Shown here: positions 17,269-23,945 of the stretch, one piece after another
Numbering within the stretch: position 1 is the stretch's first letter
Layout: each line of letters begins with the position of its first letter
Origin: DASXSB01 sp036506275
GTDB taxonomy: Bacteria > Methylomirabilota > Methylomirabilia > Rokubacteriales > CSP1-6
Assembly (NCBI GenBank): GCA_036506275.1
Contig: DASXSB010000023.1
Location: forward strand, 1 to 35,658
DNA length: 35,658 nt
Direction: 5' to 3'
Program-made: the position numbers and the translations under genes
Notes under the pieces: generated by a model
Databases searched by the model: none
Told to the model about the DNA's origin: nothing
What the model saw: the letters and a program-made list of their open reading frames with translations, nothing else

Positions 17269-17445
17269 CTACTCGCCGCGAAGCTCCTTGAGCCGTCGAT
17301 TCAAGGCGGTCATCCGGTCATTCATCTTCTCCGAGAGGCGCGAGCTCGCCGGGCGGCGCTTCTCCCGCGCCTTCGGCGGCGCCGGCGTCGTCCGCGCGTG
17401 ACAGTACGCGCAGCCCGTCTTCAACCCATGCTTGCACTCCGCCAT
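17269..17445 (-). CDS. 58-aa CxxC (zinc-ribbon-like) small protein
   Basis: A short frame beginning MAECKHGLKTGCAYCHART, with AAGGAGAGAG upstream of the ATG as a good ribosome site. C4, H6, C12 and C15 (with H16) make a compact metal-binding or redox knuckle. The remaining 40 residues are basic and helical (KMNDRMTALNRRLKELRGE) and could bind nucleic acid or a partner protein. There is no signal peptide. Codon pattern and ribosome site support a real gene. It lies between the selenoprotein and the aminotransferase on the same strand. I do not recognise a characterised family; a zinc-binding regulator or adaptor is the simplest guess. Confidence 0.7.
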   Translation of the reverse strand: MAECKHGLKTGCAYCHARTTPAPPKAREKRRPASSRLSEKMNDRMTALNRRLKELRGE

Positions 17446-17546
17446 TCGCTCTCTCCTTCGTTTTCACGATATCGGATCCCGCAACCGGATGATCGCGCAC
17501 GCGGCCTCGCCGCACGGCGGAAAAGATGCGTGGCGACCGCGCACGC

Positions 17547-18125
17547 TCAGCGCGCGGGCCACGGGAGCGGCGTCTCCGCCGTCCAGCCATCGGGCCGGAT
17601 GCCGAAGGCCTCGATGAAGCGCTGCCACCCGGACGCCACCGCCAGCGCGGCGCCGAGGGCGAGGATTTGCCCGTCGTCCAAGTGGCTCCGCAGCTCGGCA
17701 TAGAACGCGGGCTCGATTCGCGGGTCGGCGTCCGTGAGACGGTCGGCGAGCTGCAGCGCGGCCACGGTGGCGGCCGGCAGCGACGCCGCCTCGAGATCGC
17801 CGAGGGCGGCGTCGATCTCCTCCTGCGTGAGCCCCTTGCGCATCAACGATGCGCTGCGCGCGAGGCTTCAGTGCACGCATTCGTTGCGGGCGGCGAGGCG
17901 GATGCGACACAGCTCGACCACCTTGGGATCGAGACGCGCGCGCTCCGTGTAGACGAGCGAGACCCAGCCGAGGAAGAGGTCGAGCACGGCCGGCTCGCGC
18001 GCGAGGGTCAGGAAGAGATTGTCGTCCCGGTAGGCCTTGTCGAACCAGACTGACAGCCGCCGCAGGAGGTCGGGGGATAGCTCGGCGCGGTCGGCCTTCG
18101 GCAGGTATCCGTGCGCGTTCGCCAT
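17547..18125 (-). CDS. AhpD/carboxymuconolactone-decarboxylase-like selenoprotein (UGA = Sec86)
   Basis: Read through the in-frame TGA at 17870-17868, this is one 192-aa protein. Residues 1-85 and 87-192 both belong to the AhpD-like alkylhydroperoxidase/CMD fold and join in the same frame with nothing missing. The redox motif, normally CxxC, reads N-E-C83-V-H-Sec86-S-L-A-R, so UGA stands exactly at the second redox cysteine. CxxU AhpD-like selenoproteins are a known bacterial type. The second half carries GLTQEEIDAAL, LQLADRLTD and an ending RFIEAFGI, all normal for the family. GGAGGGG precedes the ATG. A SECIS-like stem-loop starts right after the UGA (separate entry). Probable role: thiol/selenol peroxidase or disulfide reductase. 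The alternative is a pseudogene or two ORFs, with restart at TTG/ATG near 17846. Confidence 0.8.
17830..17867 (-). promoter_or_regulatory. Putative bacterial SECIS element downstream of the in-frame UGA
   Basis: In mRNA sense, the bases directly after UGA form a two-part stem-loop. The lower stem AGCCUC (17867-17862) pairs with GGGGCU (17835-17830), 6 bp including one G-U. An internal loop of 7 and 2 bases follows. The upper stem GCGCAUC (17854-17848) pairs perfectly with GAUGCGC (17844-17838) and is closed by the loop GUU (17847-17845). The first loop base is G followed by U, as in bacterial SECIS elements bound by SelB. The loop G lies 21 bases past the UGA, inside the usual range. Read from the sequence by eye; not folded by program. 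Confidence 0.75.
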
Positions 18126-18140
18126 GCCCCTCCGCTCGCC

Positions 18141-18171
18141 GGCGCGGGGGCGGTGCTCGCTGCCCCGCGCC
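18141..18171. terminator. Strong GC hairpin between the ARC stop and the selenoprotein start
   Basis: GGCGCGGGG (18141-18149) and CCCCGCGCC (18163-18171) make a perfect 9-bp stem around a 13-base loop. It occupies most of the 68-base gap between ARC and the AhpD-like gene, without a T-run. It may attenuate read-through, stabilise a processed 3' end, or end the ARC transcript. Confidence 0.4.
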
Positions 18172-18193
18172 CGGCGGCGGATCTATTCTACTG

Positions 18194-19834
18194 CTACAGG
18201 TACTGGCCCGTCGTGACCACCCGCTCCACCTTCTGTTCGGTGGGGAGGGGCGGCTCGGTGGCGACGAGCTTGATGGCCACGATCCGGTCGCGCTTGCGGC
18301 CCGCGATCTTCGCCCAGTCGTCGGGGTTGCTCGTGTTCGGCAGGTCCTCGTTCTCCTTGAACTCCTCGCGCACGGCGGTGACGAGGTCGTCGGCGACGAG
18401 GCCCTTCTCGCCGCGGCCGATGTACCGCTTGAGGGCCAGCTTCTTCGCGCGCCGCACGATCGACTCGATCATCGCCCCCGACGCGAAGTCCTTGAAGTAG
18501 AGGATCTCGCGCTCGCCGTTGGCGTAGGTGACCTCGAGGAAGCGGTTGTCGTTGCTGACGCTGTACATCGCGTCCACCACGGCCGCGATCAGGGATTCCG
18601 CGGCGGCGGCGGCGTCACCGGCGGCCTCCACCTCGGACCGCGCGATGGGAAGATCCGCCGTCAGGTACTTGCGGAAGATGTCGGCCGCGGCCCCGCGGTC
18701 GGGACGCTCGATCTTGATCTTCACGTCGAGACGGCCGGGACGCAGGACGGCGGGGTCGATGAGGTCCTGCCGGTTGCTGGCCCCGATCACGATGATGTTC
18801 CTCAGCCCTTCCACGCCGTCGATCTCCGCGAGGAGCTGCGGGACGATCGTGCTCTCCATGTCCGACGAGATGCCGGTGCCGCGCGTGCGGAAGAGCGCGT
18901 CCATCTCGTCGAAGAAGACGACCACCGGCACGTCCTCGTTGGCCTTCTCCTTGGCCTTCACGAAGATCTCGCGGATCTTGCGCTCGGTCTCCCCCACGTA
19001 CTTGTTGAGCAGCTCCGGACCCTTGATGTTGAGGAAGTAGCCCTGGATCTTCTCGCCGCGCTTCTCGGAGATCTTCTCGGCGAGGTTGCTGGCGACGGCC
19101 TTCGCGATCATGGTCTTGCCGCAGCCGGGAGGCCCGTAGAGGAGCACGCCCTTCGGCGGCGCCAGCTTGTGCTCCTTGTAGTACTCGGCGTAGAGGTACG
19201 GCAGCTCCACGGCGTCCTTGATCGCCTCGATCTGGGCGCCGAGGCCGCCGATGTTCTCGTAGCCGATGTCCGGCACTTCCTCCAGCGACAGGTCCTCCAC
19301 CTCGCTCTTGGGAAGCTTCTCCAGGAGGTAGCCCGACCGGGCATCCATGAGAACGTGGTCGCCCACGCGGAGCTTCTGCTGGCGGAGCGGATCGGCGATG
19401 ATCCCGACCCTGTCCTCGTCGGCGCGCAGGGTGACGATGGCGCGCTCCGTGTCGAGGACCTCCTTGAGAATCACGACCTCGCCCTGGATCTCGTAGCCGG
19501 CCACGTCGACCACGTTCAGGCCTTCGTTGAGGATCAGCTCCTGCCCGGGCTTCAAGGTCGACACCACGATCGAGGGGTGAGTGTTCACCTTCAGCTTGCG
19601 GCCCTGAGCGAGGATGTTGATGGTCGTGTCGTCGTTGGCGGACAGGTAGACGCCGTAGGTTGACGGGGGCGCCGATAGCTTCTCCACCTCTTCCCGGAGG
19701 GCCACGATCTGCTCCCGGGCCTCGGTGAGGGCCCGCGCCAGCTTCTCCTTCTGGCCGAGAGCCTCGGACAGCTCCAGTGATCGAACATATTCGGGGGAGT
19801 CTGGAGTCACCTGGGACCGTCCGCTCGAGTTCAT
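18194..19834 (-). CDS. arc: Proteasome-activating AAA ATPase (ARC/Mpa type)
   Basis: 546 aa. Order: N-terminal coiled coil (about 15-55), tandem OB domains (about 57-180), AAA module with Walker A GPPGCGKT (234-241), Walker B VFFDE (307-310 region), GASNRQDLIDPAVLRPGRLD (sensor and arginine-finger region), and the C-terminal tail GQYL (543-546). That tail with its penultimate Tyr is the one with which mycobacterial Mpa docks on the 20S core. The protein unfolds Pup-tagged substrates for the proteasome. The ATG at 19834 is preceded by GAGGG; a frame to 19906 has no support. No pup, dop, pafA or prcBA gene is in the window, unlike the actinobacterial cluster. Known outside Actinobacteria in some Nitrospirae and related phyla. 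The intact tail predicts that a proteasome is encoded elsewhere. Confidence 0.95.
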   Translation of the reverse strand: MNSSGRSQVTPDSPEYVRSLELSEALGQKEKLARALTEAREQIVALREEVEKLSAPPSTYGVYLSANDDTTINILAQGRKLKVNTHPSIVVSTLKPGQELILNEGLNVVDVAGYEIQGEVVILKEVLDTERAIVTLRADEDRVGIIADPLRQQKLRVGDHVLMDARSGYLLEKLPKSEVEDLSLEEVPDIGYENIGGLGAQIEAIKDAVELPYLYAEYYKEHKLAPPKGVLLYGPPGCGKTMIAKAVASNLAEKISEKRGEKIQGYFLNIKGPELLNKYVGETERKIREIFVKAKEKANEDVPVVVFFDEMDALFRTRGTGISSDMESTIVPQLLAEIDGVEGLRNIIVIGASNRQDLIDPAVLRPGRLDVKIKIERPDRGAAADIFRKYLTADLPIARSEVEAAGDAAAAAESLIAAVVDAMYSVSNDNRFLEVTYANGEREILYFKDFASGAMIESIVRRAKKLALKRYIGRGEKGLVADDLVTAVREEFKENEDLPNTSNPDDWAKIAGRKRDRIVAIKLVATEPPLPTEQKVERVVTTGQYL

Positions 19835-20028
19835 GGGACCCTCGGTTCCTTTACGGTCGTTCCTGGCCGCTAGCTTCTCGTTGTCCACGAACGGACACAG
19901 GTGCAACTAGCGCGCCACAGTGGTGCGCCCGAATTTTTGGGTCTGCGCTGCGTCATCGGAAGGGCAGGTCATCCTTCGCATCGATCGGGGAACCGAATCG
20001 CCCTTGGGAGCAAGTAGCTGAAATCTCT

Positions 20029-20104
20029 GTCGCGCGATCGAAACGGTGGCCGTTTCCGGCGCCTCGCCGAGAACACGGTGGCCGGTGATGCGCGATTGAG
20101 ACGG
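20029..20104. repeat. Imperfect direct repeat pair, possible operator sites
   Basis: Bases 20029-20046 and 20087-20104 match at 14 of 18 positions (core GCGCGAT...GA.ACGG), 58 bases apart start to start. A shared ACGGTGGCCG decamer also occurs twice within the span. Position between divergent starts suggests regulator binding, but no regulator gene is adjacent. Confidence 0.35.
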
Positions 20105-20114
20105 GGGAAAAGGC

Positions 20115-20135
20115 GGTGGTGGTGGTGGTGGTGGC
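20115..20135. repeat. (GGT)6 microsatellite
   Basis: Six GGT units followed by GGC in non-coding sequence upstream of the LLM gene. Such trinucleotide runs may vary in length, and this one produces a spurious polyproline frame on the opposite strand. Confidence 0.85.
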
Positions 20136-20297
20136 GTGCCGAAATCTATACCGCGTGGCACACGAGGGTTCGCGAGCGCGCCGTTTTTCGTCACCGGAGG
20201 GCCGGTCTGCCCACGATAGCAGCAGGCTCGTAGTACAGTGAGGGCCCCGGCGAGCCGAACGCCGGTGAGAGAGGCCGCCAGCGCCGACGAGGGACCC

Positions 20298-21548
20298 ATG
20301 AAGATCAGCGCGTTTCACCTGATGCCGCACCGGGAGCTGCCCGACGACTTCGACCAGCGTTACGAATCCGTGTGGGTGACGCCTCCGTGGTGGGAACTGG
20401 CCGATCCGCGCCGTGTGGGCCAGTACTACAACTGGACCCTCGACGAGCTGTTGTACGCAGCGCGCGCCGGGTTCGACGGCGTCTGCACCAACGAGCATCA
20501 CCAGAACGCGTACGGCTTCATGCCGAGCCCGAACTTGATGGGCAGCGTGCTGGCCAAGCTCACCAACGGCACCAACGTGGCGATCGTCCAGATGGGCGCC
20601 ACCCTGCCCACCTCCAACCCCCCGATCCGCGTGGCCGAGGAGTACGCGATGCTCGACTGCATCAGCGGCGGCCGGCTGGTGGCCGGCCTCCCGCTCGGCA
20701 GTCCGATGGACGTCAACCTGTGCTACGGCATCACGCCCATGGAGCATCGCGAGCGCTACCGCGAGGCCTTTGCCCTCACGCTCCGGGCGTGGCAGGCGCG
20801 CGAGATCTTCCCGTGGAACGGCCGCTACTACCAGCTCGCCAACGTGAACCTGTGGCCCCGGCCCATCCAGCAGCCGCACCCGCCGGTGTGGGTGCCGGGG
20901 TCGGGGAGCGTGAGCACGTTCGATTTCGCCGTGGAGAACGACGTCTGTTATTGCTTCCTGAGCTACTCCGGGGCGCGGTCGGCCACCACCATGATGCAGG
21001 GGTACTGGCAAGTGGTGGCCGACAAGGGGCGCGATCCCAATCCGTACCGGGCGGGGTTTCTACAGCTGGTGGCGGTGGCGGAGAGCGACGCGCGCGCCGA
21101 GGAGAAGTACGCCCGCCACGTCGAGTACTTCTATCACAAGTGTTTGCACGTGCCCCCCGTCTGGTTCTCGCCGCCCGGTAACCAGGACTACCGGAGCCTC
21201 CTCGCGACCTCCAAAAACCCCGTGCGCCGCGCCGAGAATCCCAAGGAGCTGCGCTACCGCGACTTCGTGGAGAAGGGCTACGTCATCGCGGGCAGCCCGG
21301 CGACCGTGCGCGACCGACTCCGGGAAGAAGTGGTGAAGAACCTGCGCGTGGGTAACCTCATGCTGCTCGTCCACATCGGGTCCATGCCCCACGAGCTCAC
21401 GCTCGAGAACATCGATCTCCTCGCCCGCGAGGTGCTGCCGCACCTGCGCGATACCTGGGACGACGAGGGCTGGGTGAACCACTGGTGGCCGGAGCGGCTG
21501 CGGACGTCCCGGCCGGCGATGGCGGCGGTGGCGGCCGGCGGCGCATGA
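20298..21548 (+). CDS. LLM class flavin-dependent monooxygenase
   Basis: 416 aa; start chosen at the ATG with GAGGG upstream, the first codon giving the normal MKISAFHLMPHREL beginning. The bacterial-luciferase TIM barrel is recognisable from GFDGVCTNEHHQNAYG (about 55-70), the loop ATLPTSNPPIRVAEEYAMLD with ISGGRLVAGL after it, and HPPVWVPGSGS (about 192-202). Such two-component enzymes use reduced FMN or F420 and O2 (or F420 alone) to oxidise small organic compounds. The stop overlaps the next start as ATGA, so it is coupled to an alpha/beta hydrolase and followed by a binding protein. This suggests that oxygenation and hydrolysis of one imported substrate are linked. The substrate is unknown. 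Confidence 0.92.
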   Translation: MKISAFHLMPHRELPDDFDQRYESVWVTPPWWELADPRRVGQYYNWTLDELLYAARAGFDGVCTNEHHQNAYGFMPSPNLMGSVLAKLTNGTNVAIVQMGATLPTSNPPIRVAEEYAMLDCISGGRLVAGLPLGSPMDVNLCYGITPMEHRERYREAFALTLRAWQAREIFPWNGRYYQLANVNLWPRPIQQPHPPVWVPGSGSVSTFDFAVENDVCYCFLSYSGARSATTMMQGYWQVVADKGRDPNPYRAGFLQLVAVAESDARAEEKYARHVEYFYHKCLHVPPVWFSPPGNQDYRSLLATSKNPVRRAENPKELRYRDFVEKGYVIAGSPATVRDRLREEVVKNLRVGNLMLLVHIGSMPHELTLENIDLLAREVLPHLRDTWDDEGWVNHWWPERLRTSRPAMAAVAAGGA

Positions 21549-22336
21549 GCGAGCGCACGGTTTCCGTCTGGCAGGGCAAGGTCCGGATGCGCGTTTTTTC
21601 GAAAGGCAGCGGGCCCGCCCTCGTGTTCTTCCACGGTCCGTGGGGGCTCACGTGGGATCCATTCCTCGACGAGCTGGCGCGGGATTTCACGGTCCATGCG
21701 CCCGAGCACCCGGGCACGACGCCCGATACGCCCGACGACGTCACCCACCTCGACGGCCTGTGGGACCTCGTGCTCTGCTACGACGAGCTACTGGAGGCGC
21801 TCGACCCCGGGAGCGCGACTTTCGTCGGTCACTCCTTCGGGGGAATGGTGGCGTGCGAGCTGGCGGCCGCCTATCCCGCACGCGCGAGCCGCCTCGTCCT
21901 CATCGACCCCATCGGCTTCTGGCGCGACTCCGACCGCGTCGTGAACTGGATGCTGCTCGATCCTTCGCAGATACGCCGCCAGCTCTTCCGCGATCCCGAC
22001 GGTGAGGCCGCCCGCCGGCTGTTCGGCGACCCCGCCGGCGATCCGGAGGCGGCCATGATGGCGCGCGTCCGCCTCACGTGGGCGATGGGCGCCACCGGGA
22101 AGTTCATCTGGCCGCTTCCGGACAAGGGACTCAAGAAACGGATCCACCGCGTGAAGGCGCCGACGCTCCTCCTGTGGGGCAAAGAAGACCGTTTCGTGCC
22201 GCCGGTGTACGCCGACGAGTTCGCGCGCCGTCTGCCCGGCGCGCGCGTGCAGACGGTGGACGGCGCCGGTCACGCCCCCCACCTCGAGCAGCCGGAGACG
22301 GTGGCCCGGATGGTCCGCGACTTCCTCGGCCGCTAG
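21545..22336 (+). CDS. Alpha/beta hydrolase
   Basis: 263 aa. The start ATG overlaps the LLM stop (ATGA). The catalytic triad is visible: nucleophile S97 in GHSFGG, acid D215 in WGKEDRFVPP, and H243 in GAGHAPHLEQPE. The oxyanion strand reads FFHGPWG near residue 28. Size and pattern fit small esterases, C-C hydrolases or lactonases of the abhydrolase_1 group. There is no signal peptide, so it is cytoplasmic. It sits between the LLM monooxygenase and a family 5 binding protein (4 bases later) in one tight operon; it probably hydrolyses the oxygenated product, for example a Baeyer-Villiger-type ester. That pairing is inference from order. Confidence 0.9.
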   Translation: MSERTVSVWQGKVRMRVFSKGSGPALVFFHGPWGLTWDPFLDELARDFTVHAPEHPGTTPDTPDDVTHLDGLWDLVLCYDELLEALDPGSATFVGHSFGGMVACELAAAYPARASRLVLIDPIGFWRDSDRVVNWMLLDPSQIRRQLFRDPDGEAARRLFGDPAGDPEAAMMARVRLTWAMGATGKFIWPLPDKGLKKRIHRVKAPTLLLWGKEDRFVPPVYADEFARRLPGARVQTVDGAGHAPHLEQPETVARMVRDFLGR

Positions 22337-22340
22337 CCCG

Positions 22341-23936
22341 ATGCGCGCGGTCGTTCGCCTGCTCGTGCTCTCCCTCGCGCTCGCGATGGCGGCGCTGCCC
22401 GCCGCCGGCCAGGCGCCGAAGCGCGGCGGCATTCTCAACGCGATGCTCGTGGAGGATCCGCCGGGGTTCTCGATTCACGAGTCGTCGACGATCTCCGGCG
22501 TGTGGCCGGTGGCGCCGTGCTACTCGAACCTCGTGCTCTTCGATCCCCAGAAGCCGCTGGAGACCGCGGACACGATCATCCCCGAGCTGGCGGAGCGATG
22601 GTCGTGGCAGGACGGCTATCGCAGCCTCGTCTTCTTCCTGCGCGACAACGTCCGCTGGCACGACGGCAAGCCCTTCACCGCCGCCGACGTGAAGTACACG
22701 TTCGACGTCGTGCGGGAGGCGAAGGACGCTCCTGCCCGGCTACGCTTGAATCCTCGCAAGGAATGGTACGGGAACGTCGAGGCAATCGAAGTCCCCGACG
22801 CGCGCACGGTCGTCTTCCGGCTGAAGCGATCGCAGCCGTCGCTCCTGCTCATGCTGGCCTCCGGCTACTCGCCGGTGTATCCCGCCCACGTGCCGCTCGC
22901 CGAGCTGCGGCAGCGCTGCGTCGGGACCGGGCCGTTTCGACTGAAAGAATACGCGCGGGGTCAGATGGTCGAGATGGAGCGGAATCCGGACTACTTCGTC
23001 CCGAATCGGCCCTACCTCGACGGGATCCGGTACCCGATCATCGTCGAGCGCGGCACGCGGCTGGCCGCCCTGCAGACGGGGCGTCTCGACACCTCCGTTC
23101 CCCTCGAGATGACGAACCTCATGGCGGAGACGGTGAAGAAGAACGCGCCCTCGGTGGTGGTGACCGAGATCGGTCAGAACGGCAGCGACAACGTCGTCAT
23201 CAACCACAAGAAGCCGCCGTTCGACAGGGTCCTTGTCCGCCGCGCGGTCAGCCTGGCCATCGACCGGCACGCCTACGTCCAGGGCGTGCGTCAGAACGGG
23301 GCCGTGGTAGGCGGCGCTCTCATGCCGAAGCCGTTCGGCGTGTGGGGCCTGCCCGACGCCGAGCTGAAAACGCTTCCGGGCTATCGAGCGCCCGGCGTCG
23401 ACAAGGCGGAGGCGCGTCGCCTCCTCGCGCAGGCGGGCTACCCGAGCGACAAGCCGCTGCGCGTGGAGATGGTCACGCGCGCCATCGCCATTTACGTCGA
23501 TCTCGCGTCGTTCGTGGCGGACCAGCTCCGTCAGGTGGGCGTGGAGGCAACCGTGAAGCAGATCGACACCGCGCAGTACTTCCCCACCCTCACCCGGCGC
23601 GACTACCTCATCGGCGCCAACCTCACGGCGGGGGCGTTCGACGATCCCGACGCCCTGTTGCTGGAAAACTACAAGTGCGGCTCCGCGCGCAACTACACCG
23701 ACTACTGCAGCGACGAGATGGAGCGCCTCATCGACCAGCAGTCGGAGGAGCTGAATCGAGACAAGCGTCTCCGCCTCGTGCGCGACATCCAGCGCAGGCT
23801 GGAGGCCGACGTCGCCCGCCCGATGCTCGGTTGGCGCAACGAGTACTTCACGCGCTGGCCCCACGTGCGGAACCTCGTCCCCCACAACTCGCTGTACAAC
23901 TACGCCCGCATGCAGGACGTCTGGCTCGACCGCTGA
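22341..23936 (+). CDS. ABC transporter solute-binding protein, family 5
   Basis: 531 aa, with a Sec signal peptide of about 24 residues (hydrophobic LLVLSLALAMAALPAAG, then QAPKRGG). Family 5 landmarks follow: FLRDNVRWHDGKPFTAADVKYTFD (about 100-125), GTGPFRLKEYARGQ (about 194-207), FDRVLVRRAVSLAIDRHAY, and DIQRRLEADVARPMLGW at the C-terminal end. It collects an extracytoplasmic solute for a Dpp-type permease. No permease follows; the next gene converges. It may therefore feed a transporter encoded elsewhere, including the one at 6412-10312. Two cysteine-containing stretches (APCYSN; KCGSARNYTDYCSD) could form a disulfide. Confidence 0.92.
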   Translation: MRAVVRLLVLSLALAMAALPAAGQAPKRGGILNAMLVEDPPGFSIHESSTISGVWPVAPCYSNLVLFDPQKPLETADTIIPELAERWSWQDGYRSLVFFLRDNVRWHDGKPFTAADVKYTFDVVREAKDAPARLRLNPRKEWYGNVEAIEVPDARTVVFRLKRSQPSLLLMLASGYSPVYPAHVPLAELRQRCVGTGPFRLKEYARGQMVEMERNPDYFVPNRPYLDGIRYPIIVERGTRLAALQTGRLDTSVPLEMTNLMAETVKKNAPSVVVTEIGQNGSDNVVINHKKPPFDRVLVRRAVSLAIDRHAYVQGVRQNGAVVGGALMPKPFGVWGLPDAELKTLPGYRAPGVDKAEARRLLAQAGYPSDKPLRVEMVTRAIAIYVDLASFVADQLRQVGVEATVKQIDTAQYFPTLTRRDYLIGANLTAGAFDDPDALLLENYKCGSARNYTDYCSDEMERLIDQQSEELNRDKRLRLVRDIQRRLEADVARPMLGWRNEYFTRWPHVRNLVPHNSLYNYARMQDVWLDR

Positions 23937-23945
23937 GCGTCGCCA

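Larger units (their letters stand above)
19835..20297. other. 463-base divergent intergenic region upstream of ARC and the LLM gene
   Basis: No convincing protein is seen on either strand; the one long minus-strand frame is proline-repeat noise from a GGT run. The region holds an imperfect direct repeat (20029-20046 and 20087-20104), a 10-base exact repeat ACGGTGGCCG (20043-20052 and 20075-20084), a hairpin GAAACGG-TGG-CCGTTTC (20040-20056), an inverted repeat TGTCC-N6-GGACA (19882-19897), and the GGT tract. It must contain the promoters for both divergent genes, but I cannot pick out -35/-10 boxes with confidence. Confidence 0.6.

Noticed and set aside
17547..17846. A separate 99-aa protein starting at TTG/ATG near 17846
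   Set aside because: It lacks the first half of the AhpD-like fold, has no ribosome site of its own, and continues the upstream frame exactly across the TGA; the single selenoprotein explains both halves.
19835..19906. A longer ARC start at 19906
   Set aside because: The added 24 residues are not part of the known N-terminus and the ATG at 19834 has a GAGGG ribosome site.
20000..20046. Glycine-riboswitch-like string (GGGAGCAAG ... AATCTCTG) upstream of the LLM gene
   Set aside because: The 5' strand needed to pair with TCTCTG and the conserved AGG-AAAAGGAC tail are missing, and the next gene is not a glycine gene.
19907..20299. A 130-aa minus-strand frame with a polyproline run
   Set aside because: It is produced by the GGT microsatellite, covers the divergent promoter region, and resembles no protein family.
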